Source: Cyclobacteriaceae bacterium
GTDB lineage: Bacteria; Bacteroidota; Bacteroidia; Cytophagales; Cyclobacteriaceae
Direction: 5' to 3'
Length of the DNA: 64,000 nt
NCBI GenBank assembly: GCA_025455015.1
Contig: JALONI010000016.1
Location: 1 to 64,000, forward strand
Below the pieces are notes generated by a model, which was not told the DNA's origin, ran no database searches, and saw only the letters and a list, made by a program, of their open reading frames with translations. A program made the translations under genes and the position numbers. Shown here piece after piece: positions 48,280 to 57,211 of the stretch (positions are counted from its first letter, which is position 1; every line of letters begins with the position of its first letter).

Positions 48280-48894
48280 ATGCGAGCGTATTTGATGTGG
48301 GTGGTGATGTGCCTGGCGGCCTGCTCGGCCAAACAGCCAGCGGCCGATGATGTGACAGCCGATGTTTTTTTGAGCGAAGCCAAGAAAGACCCGGCCCAAT
48401 TGCTGGACGTGCGTACGCTGTCCGAGTTAGAGGCGGGCTATGTGCCCGGCTCGTGGCACGTGGATTACAAAGACCCCCGCTTCGAGGACGCTGTCGATGC
48501 GTTGGATCGCAGTAAAACATACCTCGTGTTTTGTGCCTCCGGTGTGCGCAGCGGCCGCGCAGCTGCGGCCATGAGGGCCAAGGGCTTTACGGTACTCACC
48601 TTGCGGGGTGGGTTGGGGGCCGGAGGGGTCGTAACATCCCCAGCGCTGCCGATGCCCGAAGGGCTGACCTGGCGCGCGGCTGAGCCAACCGATTCACAAC
48701 AACGCATCTTCTCCCTGCCCAATGGCGAGGTGTACGCTGCCGTGGCATGCCAGAAGGGTACACCTGCTTTTTGTCCACGGTTCGAAGCCAAATTTGCCAA
48801 GCCCGCGTTTGGTCGCGATTCGGTTTTTGCCAATCCCGTGGAAACGCAGGACTATATCGTACGCCAGTTTCGGTCAAACCCTATTTCACAGTAA
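48280..48894 (+). CDS. Rhodanese-like domain lipoprotein
   Basis: Lipobox VMCLAACSA; LLDVRTLSELEAGYVPGSWHVDYKD; YLVFCASGVRSGRAAAAMRAKGF. Confidence 0.9.
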   Translation: MRAYLMWVVMCLAACSAKQPAADDVTADVFLSEAKKDPAQLLDVRTLSELEAGYVPGSWHVDYKDPRFEDAVDALDRSKTYLVFCASGVRSGRAAAAMRAKGFTVLTLRGGLGAGGVVTSPALPMPEGLTWRAAEPTDSQQRIFSLPNGEVYAAVACQKGTPAFCPRFEAKFAKPAFGRDSVFANPVETQDYIVRQFRSNPISQ

Positions 48895-48900
48895 AATCTT

Positions 48901-50559
48901 ATGAGCGCACAAAAACCTTGGTTGATCAGCTATCCTGAAAATGTGCCCCACGCCTGTCCGGCCAACCCGCACAAGGCCCTGGTGAACGTTTTTGAAGACG
49001 CTTTTTTGCGCTTCCGGCAAAAACCGGCCCTCACCAACATGGGTGCCACACTCACCTACGGGCAATTGGATGAACGATCGCGGCAGTTTGCCTCCTACCT
49101 GCAGCACCAAGCGGGCCTGAAGCCGGGCGACCGCATCGCTTTGCAGATGCCCAACGTCTTTCAATATCCCATCGCCTTCATCGGGGCGTTGCGGGCGGGT
49201 CTCACGGTGGTCAACACCAATCCGCTGTATACCCCGCGCGAGATGGAGTATCAATTCAAAGACAGCGGGGCTGTGGCCATTGTCATCGTAGCCAACTTTG
49301 CTTTTAACCTGGAGAAAATCCTGGCCCACACGTCCATCAAAACGGTGATTGTAACCGAATTGGGAGACCAGCTCGGGGGCCTCAAAAAGACGCTCGTCAA
49401 TTTCGTGGTCAAACGCATCAAGAAGATGGTGCCACCCTTTCACCTGCCGGGCGCGGTTCCGTTCAACAAGGCCCTGGAGCAAGGGGCCCAAAAGCCATTT
49501 CAAAAAATTGATCACCGCCCGGAAGACGTCATCCTGTTGCAGTACACGGGCGGCACTACCGGGTTTAGCAAAGGAGCCATGCTCACCAATGCTAACCTCA
49601 CGCATCACCTGGTGCAGTTTGGTTCGGTTTACGATGCGCACATCAAAGAGGATGATATTTGCATTGTGCCCCTGCCGGTGTATCACATCACGGCTCTGTT
49701 TGGCTTGATCTTTACACTCAGCCGCGGCCTCAAAGATGTGCTGATCACCAATCCGCGCGACATACCCGCGTTTGTAAAGGAGTTGCGTAAGCATCCGTTC
49801 ACCATGTTTTTTGGATTGAATACGCTGTACAACGCATTGCTCAACCACCCGGATTTCAATAAGGTCGATTTTTCGCGCGTGAAAGTATGCCTGGCCGGTG
49901 GTATGGCCATGCAAACGGTTGTGTCCGAGCGATGGGAAAAGCAAACGGGCGTGCCCATCCTGGAGGGCTACGGCTTGAGTGAGACGTCCCCCATCCTAAC
50001 CATCAACATGGTGGGCAAAAACCGCCAGGGTACGGTGGGATTGCCCATTCCCGGCACCGAAATACTCATTGCCGACAGCGAAGGCAAACCCGTGCCGCTG
50101 GGCGAGGCGGGCGAGCTATGTGCCCGCGGGCCGCAAGTCTTTCAGGGGTATTGGCAAAAAGACAACCGCGAAGTATTTCTGCCCGGGGGCTGGTTCAAAA
50201 CGGGCGACATCGCGCAGATGGATGAGGACGGCTACTTTCGCATTGTCGATCGAAAAAAAGACATGATCCTCGTGTCCGGATTCAACGTGTACCCCAACGA
50301 GATCGAAAACGTGGTGGCCAGCCACCCCAAGGTGTTGGAAGTGGCGGCCATCGGTGTGAAAGACGATCATTCGGGCGAAGTAGTCAAACTTTGTGTGGTC
50401 AAACGCGAGGCGTCACTGACCGAAGAGGAGCTCAAAGACTACTGCAAAGAAAACCTGACCGCCTACAAGCGGCCCAAGTACATCGAATTCAAGACCGAGT
50501 TGCCCAAGGCCAACACAGGCAAAATCCTGAGGCGCCTGCTGCGCGAGGTAGAGGCCTGA
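48901..50559 (+). CDS. fadD: Long-chain fatty acid-CoA ligase
   Basis: LLQYTGGTTGFSKGAMLTNANL; GYGLSETSPILTIN; GWFKTGDIAQMDEDGYFRIVDRKKDMILVSGFNVYPNEIE. Confidence 0.95.
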   Translation: MSAQKPWLISYPENVPHACPANPHKALVNVFEDAFLRFRQKPALTNMGATLTYGQLDERSRQFASYLQHQAGLKPGDRIALQMPNVFQYPIAFIGALRAGLTVVNTNPLYTPREMEYQFKDSGAVAIVIVANFAFNLEKILAHTSIKTVIVTELGDQLGGLKKTLVNFVVKRIKKMVPPFHLPGAVPFNKALEQGAQKPFQKIDHRPEDVILLQYTGGTTGFSKGAMLTNANLTHHLVQFGSVYDAHIKEDDICIVPLPVYHITALFGLIFTLSRGLKDVLITNPRDIPAFVKELRKHPFTMFFGLNTLYNALLNHPDFNKVDFSRVKVCLAGGMAMQTVVSERWEKQTGVPILEGYGLSETSPILTINMVGKNRQGTVGLPIPGTEILIADSEGKPVPLGEAGELCARGPQVFQGYWQKDNREVFLPGGWFKTGDIAQMDEDGYFRIVDRKKDMILVSGFNVYPNEIENVVASHPKVLEVAAIGVKDDHSGEVVKLCVVKREASLTEEELKDYCKENLTAYKRPKYIEFKTELPKANTGKILRRLLREVEA

Positions 50560-50562
50560 CGG

Positions 50563-51111
50563 TTAATCCTTGTCCTCTTCGTCAGCCTTTTGAATTTGTT
50601 CGTCCAAAATCTGTTCGATTAGCGCCCGCTGTTTTTCGTTGATCGTGTTGTCTAACTTGGCCTGGCGTTTCATAAACCGGAACATGGCGTTTTTCTTGAT
50701 TTCGTAGGCCATGAACACGGTGTATTTCTTCTCTTTTTCGTTGTAGAACTTTTCTTCGCCCATCTTACGTAAGTCGGCAATGCTCGTATTCATGGTCTGG
50801 CGTACCAGGCTTTGAAACTTGTCGGCCACATCGGCTGCATTTTCGTTTTCGGTTTGCCCCAGGTATTGGTCAGCCACTTGCTTCATGGTCGTGTTCACCT
50901 GACCGGCCAATTGGGCTTTGGCCTCAATATCCGCTTTGGCGCGCGCAATGTTGTCTTGCGAGCTTTCGCCTTTGCCGGTGCCGCGGAAAAAGCGGTTGTT
51001 GGACTCATACGCATTGCCGCTGAAAGGCTCGCGCACTTTTTTGCCGAGCACGCCCGAACTGCACGAGGCGATAACAAGCGCCAGTGCGCTGTAGAAAACC
51101 AAGTTTTTCAT
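50563..51111 (-). CDS. LPP20-like lipoprotein
   Basis: MKNLVFYSALALVIASCSS lipobox; RGTGKGESSQDNIARAKADIEAKAQLAGQV. Confidence 0.75.
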   Translation of the reverse strand: MKNLVFYSALALVIASCSSGVLGKKVREPFSGNAYESNNRFFRGTGKGESSQDNIARAKADIEAKAQLAGQVNTTMKQVADQYLGQTENENAADVADKFQSLVRQTMNTSIADLRKMGEEKFYNEKEKKYTVFMAYEIKKNAMFRFMKRQAKLDNTINEKQRALIEQILDEQIQKADEEDKD

Positions 51112-51240
51112 GGATGGGTTGTTTACAGGGCCAAAAGTAGAAAAAATTGTGCCAGAGTGGCGGAGGGATTAAAACGCAATTAAACCGGGCCCTACCCCAA
51201 ACAAATAGAAGTCCGTCACGTATTCATTCTTACACACACC

Positions 51241-51696
51241 ATGAACCGCAAAGTATATAGTGCCAAACGAGGAGGCTTTTTTCTGTTAGCCGTTCTGCTG
51301 CCGTTGGCTTTTGCCGTTTGGGTGACGTATCGCTATGCGGCCGGGCTGGGCACCCTCATCCCGTTGCTGCCACTGGTGCCTACGGTGCTGTTCACCTGGT
51401 GGTTGTTCTTTGCCACCCGGTACTGGATTGAGGGTTCCTTTTTTCATTACCAATGCGGGTGGATGGTGGGCCGGATAGACATTCGTACGATACAAAAACT
51501 GGAAGTAGGCCGCACCTTGTGGGTGGGTACCAAACCCGCCCTGGGTTCGCGCGGCATCGTAATTCACGTTGGCAAGGTCGAAGAAATTTATGTAGCGCCC
51601 GAAGACAACGAGGTGCTTGTGCGCGATTTGCTGGCGGTCAATCCGGGCATTGACGTGTACGGCATGGCGGTGTCGCGCATCAATTCAACGCGGTAG
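51241..51696 (+). CDS. PH-domain-like membrane protein
   Basis: Two TM segments; YWIEGSFFHYQCGWMVGRIDIRTIQKLEVGRTL...APEDNEVLVRDLLAVNPGI. Confidence 0.75.
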   Translation: MNRKVYSAKRGGFFLLAVLLPLAFAVWVTYRYAAGLGTLIPLLPLVPTVLFTWWLFFATRYWIEGSFFHYQCGWMVGRIDIRTIQKLEVGRTLWVGTKPALGSRGIVIHVGKVEEIYVAPEDNEVLVRDLLAVNPGIDVYGMAVSRINSTR

Positions 51697-52401
51697 CATT
51701 GCTGCGGTGGTATCAATGACCAATTGCCACCGAAAGGCCCATCTCCACCGAAGCTTATAGCGTTCCAGGCCGGCCTCGGCCAGGATGTGTTTCCATTCGC
51801 TGCGCGTAAATGACCTTCGCACCGAAAGGGGGGCATCGAATTTGACCATCGCGGATCGCGAAAATGCCTGCGTAAGCCATTTGATCGAGTAGTAGGCAAG
51901 CGGGTGCCGGTGGATGTCGTTGACGACAATGGCCACGCGTGCTTGGGTTTTCAGGGATTGAAAAAGAGCGACCAGTTCGGCATGGGTAAAATGGTGGGTG
52001 AATAGCGTTGCCACGATGATGTCAAACGTTTGCTTTCGAAACGCGTCCGAAAAGACATTGACGGCCTCAAACGACAACTGCAGCTGTGGGTGATGCGCCC
52101 GCGCGAAGGCTACGATGTGGGGGTTGGCATCAATACCCACCCCGCGCATGGCGATGCCGTTTGCCTGGGCCCACCGCGCCACGCGCGCCAGCATGTCGCC
52201 ACTGCCACACCCCAGATCCGCAATGACCACCGGTGAAGCGGCCCGGGCCAGCAAGCGTTTAACAGCCGATAGCGTGACGGCATTGCCACCCAGCCACTTA
52301 TTGATGAAGTCCAGCTCACGCAGGGTCTGATCTACCACGGGCCCCCGGCATGCCAGGTCATCCATGATTTCTACTTCGGTGCTGCGCTGCGATAAGTTCA
52401 T
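51685..52401 (-). CDS. SAM-dependent methyltransferase (polyketide-associated)
   Basis: VVIADLGCGSGDMLARVARWA; ATGA overlap with upstream T3PKS. Confidence 0.9.
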   Translation of the reverse strand: MNLSQRSTEVEIMDDLACRGPVVDQTLRELDFINKWLGGNAVTLSAVKRLLARAASPVVIADLGCGSGDMLARVARWAQANGIAMRGVGIDANPHIVAFARAHHPQLQLSFEAVNVFSDAFRKQTFDIIVATLFTHHFTHAELVALFQSLKTQARVAIVVNDIHRHPLAYYSIKWLTQAFSRSAMVKFDAPLSVRRSFTRSEWKHILAEAGLERYKLRWRWAFRWQLVIDTTAAMLPR

Positions 52402-53504
52402 GCTTCGTTGTGGACAGACAGCACCATGCTCTCCAGCGTCAGGCCGGGGCCAAAGGCAAAGCTTAAAATCTTTTTGTCGCTATCCACGCCATTGAGCGTT
52501 GCCCGCAGCGCTTGCAACACAAAAAGCACTGTTGGGGATGACATGTTGCCGTGGTTGCGAAGCACCTGGTAGGCGTGTTGATTTTGTGTTTTGGTGATCG
52601 TGAGTGCCTCTTCGATGGCCTCCAGTATTTTCTTCCCGCCCGGGTGGATGGCAAAGTAGCTGATGTCGTCAAACGAAACATGCAAGTTGCCAAGCAGCGT
52701 GTTGGTCAATGCGCGGATGCCGTGTCGGATAATGTCAGGAACGTAGGAGGTCAGGCGCATTTCAAAGCCAAGGTCACCCACCGTCCACGCCATCTCGCGT
52801 TCCCCTTGCAGGGCCAGGTCACAAAAAAAGCCTTCGGGTTTCAAGTTGAGGCCTGCGCGCGGTTTTCCTTCTACCAACACCGCGGCTGAGCCATCGGCAA
52901 ACAACGCATTGGCCAGCAGGTTGTCTTCCGTGTTTTTCTTTTGAAAGTGGATGCTGCATAACTCTGTACACACCACCAGCACCTTGGCGTTCGCATCAGC
53001 TTGGCAAAAGGTATCCGCCAGCTTAATGCCGTTGAAGGCAGCATAGCACCCCATGAAGTTGATGCACAACCGCTGCACGTTGGAGCGTAGCCCAAGGGCT
53101 TTTACCAAGTCGATATCTAACCCCGGGGCGTACATGCCTGTGCAACTGACCACCACCAGGTGTGTAATGGCGCCCCACTGAAAGTCCGTAAGGTGCTTTA
53201 CTGCCTCCCGTATCGCGCGCTCACTCAAGGCCACTGAGTGTGTGCGATATAGTTCAAGCCGTTGCCGCGTGGTGGGAAAGGGCTCCATCGTGTCGGAGTT
53301 GGCATAAAAAGCAAATGCCTCGTGGCGACCATAGTCTTCGATGACGGAGTGCCGGAAGTCAATGCCCGTGGCGCGGTACAAGGCCCGAAGTTTGCGGGCT
53401 TCGTCACCCTCCAACTGCATGGCTTTGATCATAAAGTCTGCGATGGTCGATTGGGCCAGGCGCGTGGGTGGAGTGGCCGTGCCGAGGGCGGTAATAAAAC
53501 TCAT
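52398..53504 (-). CDS. Type III polyketide synthase (chalcone/stilbene synthase family)
   Basis: Active-site Cys INFMGCYAAFNGIKLADTFC; FAIHPGGKKILEAIEEAL; HGNMSSPTVLFVLQAL; FAFGPGLTLESMVL. Confidence 0.96.
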   Translation of the reverse strand: MSFITALGTATPPTRLAQSTIADFMIKAMQLEGDEARKLRALYRATGIDFRHSVIEDYGRHEAFAFYANSDTMEPFPTTRQRLELYRTHSVALSERAIREAVKHLTDFQWGAITHLVVVSCTGMYAPGLDIDLVKALGLRSNVQRLCINFMGCYAAFNGIKLADTFCQADANAKVLVVCTELCSIHFQKKNTEDNLLANALFADGSAAVLVEGKPRAGLNLKPEGFFCDLALQGEREMAWTVGDLGFEMRLTSYVPDIIRHGIRALTNTLLGNLHVSFDDISYFAIHPGGKKILEAIEEALTITKTQNQHAYQVLRNHGNMSSPTVLFVLQALRATLNGVDSDKKILSFAFGPGLTLESMVLSVHNEA

Positions 53505-53596
53505 GTGGTCAATTATACAAAATAACCCGCGCCTTTCGCGTATGGTTTCGGCAAGACGCAAAAAAATCAACTATCTTTCAGTTCTCTTGCTGTGCT

Positions 53597-54478
53597 ATGG
53601 TATCCACGCTGGCTCATTTGCGTTTTCCGTTTTCGTATTTTTTGCTGCCGGTGTATTTGTTCGCACTGGCTATCTCGCCCAACCTGGGCGAAAAGCGGCT
53701 GCTATGGTCTTTTATCATCATTCATGTGTTGCTGTATCCTGCCAGCAATGGATATAACAGTTACTTTGACAAAGACGAAAAGTCGATCGGTGGCCTGAAG
53801 AACCCGCCTCCGGTAAACAAGAGCTTGTACTATGCCGCCTGGGCACTGGATGTACTGGCGGTGGGCCTCGGGTGGTATTTCATCAACGCGCCTTTTGCGC
53901 TCCTGCTGTTGCTCTACGGGTTGGTGTCGAAAGCGTATAGCCACCCTTCGGTGCGATTGAAAAAATACCCGATTGGCGGGTGGCTTACGGTGTCCCTTTT
54001 TCAGGGATTCTTCACGTTTTTGATGTGCTACGTAGGCATCAATGGGTTTGGTTGGGGCAACTTGCTTCAGGCGAAAGTGTTGGTGCCGGCCACGCTTTCC
54101 ACGGTGTTGCTGCTGGGCACTTACCCGATGACGCAGGTCTACCAACACGAAGAAGACGCTGCCCGCGGAGACCGCACCCTGAGTCTGCTCCTGGGCATCC
54201 GCGGCACGTTTTGGTTTGTGTTGGTCGTATTTACCCTGGCCACCGCGGCCTTTGCCGCCTACTTCCATTTCTTTTTGGCGAACCGGTATGTGTGGGCCTT
54301 TGTGTTGGCCTTGGCACCCGTGGTGGTTTATTTCTTGATCTGGTTTTACCGCGTATACCGGCACCCCGCGGCCGCCAACTATGGCGGTACCATGTGGCTC
54401 AATTTTTTATCAGCCACGTGTTTGAATGCGTTTTTTATCTGGTTGTTTGCCGATTTAAGCCACATCGGACAGTTGTAG
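53597..54478 (+). CDS. UbiA-family prenyltransferase
   Basis: PASNGYNSYFDKDEKSIGGLKNPP; LGTYPMTQVYQHEEDAARGDRTLSLLLG; about 8 TM. Confidence 0.92.
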   Translation: MVSTLAHLRFPFSYFLLPVYLFALAISPNLGEKRLLWSFIIIHVLLYPASNGYNSYFDKDEKSIGGLKNPPPVNKSLYYAAWALDVLAVGLGWYFINAPFALLLLLYGLVSKAYSHPSVRLKKYPIGGWLTVSLFQGFFTFLMCYVGINGFGWGNLLQAKVLVPATLSTVLLLGTYPMTQVYQHEEDAARGDRTLSLLLGIRGTFWFVLVVFTLATAAFAAYFHFFLANRYVWAFVLALAPVVVYFLIWFYRVYRHPAAANYGGTMWLNFLSATCLNAFFIWLFADLSHIGQL

Positions 54479-54489
54479 TTTATCAAGCC

Positions 54490-55398
54490 ATGGACAAAAA
54501 AGAGATCACCTATCGTTTTGTGTATGCCGAACGGTGCAATATGTGTGGGCGCAACGATTTCAAAGTATTGGGCAAGCGGCTGAGCCAACACCAGGGCAGA
54601 AACCCAAGGCAAAAAATGGGGATCACCACCACCGTGGTGCAGTGCCGGACATGCGGGCTCATCTTCGCCAATCCGTTGCCCATACCCCACCGAATGGCCG
54701 ATCATTATGAAGTGGCGGTCGACCAGTACTTTGGCGAACACCTGAAGGAAATACCCGAAACCTATTTTCAACAGGAGATGGACACCTTCAAGGCCATTTA
54801 CCCCGCCAGGGTAGGTATGCGCGGCCTCGACATTGGTACGGGGCTAGGCGGTGTGATGAAGGCATTGGTTCGAAATGACGTGGACGCCTACGGGTTGGAG
54901 CCCTCCAAAAGTTTTTACGACTATGCCCTGACACGGGGGTTTGCGGATGACCGCCTGTTTAACCAGAGCCTGGAGGAGGCCTCTTTCCCCGACAGTTTTT
55001 TCGACCTGATTCTTTTCAGCGCGGTGTTTGAGCATTTGTATGACCCCAACCAGGCCTTGGTGAGCGCGCTAAGATGGTTAAAACCGGGAGGACTGGTGTA
55101 CATCAGTGTCCCCTCCAACCGGATATTGGTTCAACTACTGGCGAATCTGTTTTACCGCTTCAAGGGATTGGATTACGTGTCAAATATTTCTCCCATGCAC
55201 GCTCCGTTTCACTTGTATGAATTTGGAAAAGAAACGTTTGAGGAAAATGCCCGGTTGAATGACTACTCGATTGCCCAGTTTGATTTTTGGACAACGCACG
55301 ACTACGTATTCGCGAAGCCAAGCCCTGTCATTAAAAAGATAACTAAGCTTACACGAACGGACATGAACATGACCTTGTGGCTGCGGAAGAACGGATGA
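54490..55398 (+). CDS. Class I SAM methyltransferase with N-terminal zinc-ribbon-like motif
   Basis: CNMCG...CRTCGLIFANP; GLDIGTGLGGVMKALV; FDLILFSAVFEHLYDPNQALVSALRWLKPGGLVYISVPS. Confidence 0.92.
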   Translation: MDKKEITYRFVYAERCNMCGRNDFKVLGKRLSQHQGRNPRQKMGITTTVVQCRTCGLIFANPLPIPHRMADHYEVAVDQYFGEHLKEIPETYFQQEMDTFKAIYPARVGMRGLDIGTGLGGVMKALVRNDVDAYGLEPSKSFYDYALTRGFADDRLFNQSLEEASFPDSFFDLILFSAVFEHLYDPNQALVSALRWLKPGGLVYISVPSNRILVQLLANLFYRFKGLDYVSNISPMHAPFHLYEFGKETFEENARLNDYSIAQFDFWTTHDYVFAKPSPVIKKITKLTRTDMNMTLWLRKNG

Positions 55399-55430
55399 TC
55401 GCATGACGAAAAAAACAACGGCTGATGCCG

Positions 55431-55559
55431 ATGACTTCTTTTTCATCGCTTGCTCCTAACGTGGGGGTGGAGATGCGCACCACATGCTATGGAGCCCGGG
55501 AATTTGCCATTGAAGACATCCATGGGAACTTCCTCGTGTGTGCCGAAGATAAAGAATGA
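55431..55559 (+). pseudogene. C-terminal remnant of a VOC/glyoxalase-like gene
   Basis: 42-aa frame MTSFSSLAPNVGVEMRTTCYGAREFAIEDIHGNFLVCAEDKE resembles a VOC C-terminus; no complete domain. Confidence 0.5.
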
Positions 55560-55560
55560 G

Positions 55561-56781
55561 TTACGCGTAGGCCGCCAATACCGCTTCGACAGGCTGGGCG
55601 GTGGAAAAGAATTCCAACAGCCGGAGCATCACCCGATCGACCACGGTGTCCGGACAACTGGCCCCGCTGGTCAAAATGATTCTGAGGGGCCGTGCGTCCG
55701 GCAGGTAGCCGTGGGTGACCCTCTTTTCTTTTCGGTGGTAGATGAAGTGATGAATTTCGTTGGCCGATTTTATTTCCTGCTCACCACTGATAAAGTATGT
55801 AGCGAACTTTCGTTCGCACAGTTCCACAATGTGCGAGGTGTTGGAGCTGTTGTAGCCGCCTACCACCAATGCCAAATGGGCATCGGTTTTTAGCAGCTCG
55901 TAGGTGGCATCCTGGTTGTCGTTAGTGGCGTAGCACAACGTATCGCGTGTATCGGCAAAGTGCTGTTTAATGGCCTCTTCGCCATACCGTTGGGCCATTA
56001 CTTGCTTGAAGAAGTCGGCAATGGCTTGGGTTTCCGTGGCCAGCATAGTGGTTTGATTCACCACGCCTACGCGCAGTAAATCACTTTCGGGATCAAAGCC
56101 TGAAGAGTATTTGCCCGCAAACTCGTCATAGAACTCCGCCTTCGTTTTGCTGCCCAGCAGGTAATTGGCCAGCCGCTGCGCCTCTTCCATGTCACGCACT
56201 ATTACGGCCGGCCCGCTGCGGGCGCTGTGCGAGAAGGTGGCGCGTGTTTCTTCGTGTTTTGGCTTGCCGTGAATGATCACGGTGTAATGGTCCTTGCCCA
56301 GTTTATCGGCCCGGTTCCAAACCTTTTCCACAAAGGGGCACGTGGTATTGTATTTCTGAAGTTCCACCCCTTTGTCCAGCAGCAAGTGCTCAATTTCGAG
56401 CGTGGTACCGAAGGCCGGGATAATCACCACGTCATCCTGGCTGATTTCATTCCAGGGGATAAACTGCGTACCATCGGTGTCCATAATGAACCGGATACCC
56501 CGGCTGCGCAGGTCTTCATTCACCTCAGGATTATGGATCATCTGGCTTAGCAGCAACACGTTCTTCCCCGGGTTTTCTTCCAGCGCCTTGTAACTGATTT
56601 CGATTGCATTTTCTACGCCATAGCAAAAGCCAAAATGGCGCGGCAGGATGAACTGAACCGGCCCAAAGTCCACCGTCACGGGAGAGAAATCCTGCTTGCG
56701 CAAGTCTTGCTTTCTGCGTGCTTCCTTGATGCGCCCGGTGATGGACGATCGGTAGTGGGCCGGTATCTCGAATTTTTTGAT
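55561..56781 (-). CDS. ispH: 4-hydroxy-3-methylbut-2-enyl diphosphate reductase (start codon uncertain)
   Basis: ARHFGFCYGVENAIEIS-type LPRHFGFCYGVENAIEI, LLSQMIHNPEVNEDL, TTCPFVEKVW, HGKPKHEETRATFSHS, GASCPDTVVDRVM; ORF track begins at TTG 56703 but frame is open to 56781 and beyond. Confidence 0.93.
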   Translation of the reverse strand: MKKFEIPAHYRSSITGRIKEARRKQDLRKQDFSPVTVDFGPVQFILPRHFGFCYGVENAIEISYKALEENPGKNVLLLSQMIHNPEVNEDLRSRGIRFIMDTDGTQFIPWNEISQDDVVIIPAFGTTLEIEHLLLDKGVELQKYNTTCPFVEKVWNRADKLGKDHYTVIIHGKPKHEETRATFSHSARSGPAVIVRDMEEAQRLANYLLGSKTKAEFYDEFAGKYSSGFDPESDLLRVGVVNQTTMLATETQAIADFFKQVMAQRYGEEAIKQHFADTRDTLCYATNDNQDATYELLKTDAHLALVVGGYNSSNTSHIVELCERKFATYFISGEQEIKSANEIHHFIYHRKEKRVTHGYLPDARPLRIILTSGASCPDTVVDRVMLRLLEFFSTAQPVEAVLAAYA

Positions 56782-56798
56782 ACGATTGGGGTAGGTAG

Positions 56799-56806
56799 CA
56801 AAGATA
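56799..56806 (-). promoter_or_regulatory. Putative -7 box TATCTTTG for ispH
   Basis: Reverse complement of caaagata. Confidence 0.45.
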
Positions 56807-56992
56807 CGGTTTTCCTGATACGCGCGCTTCGGGGCAACTTGTTAGCAGACAATTTTGTGTCCATCAGCCTCAGTTTGACCGCTCCGAAAATCACGTACAT
56901 CAGTACGTTGGGCGCTGACAGTGAAAACCAATTTGATACGCTCGCGTTTATTCCGGAAAACAAGCGTTAATTCATACGCGCATCGTCAAATA

Positions 56993-57020
56993 AAAAACCC
57001 CGCCCAGCGGGGTTTTTTTT
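56993..57020. terminator. Bidirectional Rho-independent terminator
   Basis: AAAAACCCCGCccaGCGGGGTTTTTTTT. Confidence 0.92.
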
Positions 57021-57192
57021 ATGCAGCTTTGGATAGTTTGTCTTCTCTCATCTTTTTGAGGCGTACCTCTTTAGAATCCAGATCGAACCATTTCAACTCC
57101 ACCAGGTTCGACTTCAAATACTTCAGCACCTCCATCACCTTTCCATCTACCTTGCTGCGAACGCGTTCGCCCTTTTTAAACAGTCTTCTCAT
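57019..57192 (-). CDS. Small basic 57-aa protein, possibly DUF2158/YodC-like
   Basis: Read directly: MRRLFKKGERVRSKVDGKVMEVLKYLKSNLVELKWFDLDSKEVRLKKMREDKLSKAA; stop abuts terminator; below ORF-track cutoff. Confidence 0.75.
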   Translation of the reverse strand: MRRLFKKGERVRSKVDGKVMEVLKYLKSNLVELKWFDLDSKEVRLKKMREDKLSKAA

Positions 57193-57211
57193 TCATCTTT
57201 CGGATTAAGTT

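Noticed and set aside
48886-49944. 352-aa minus-strand ORF
   Set aside because: Antisense to the acyl-CoA ligase.
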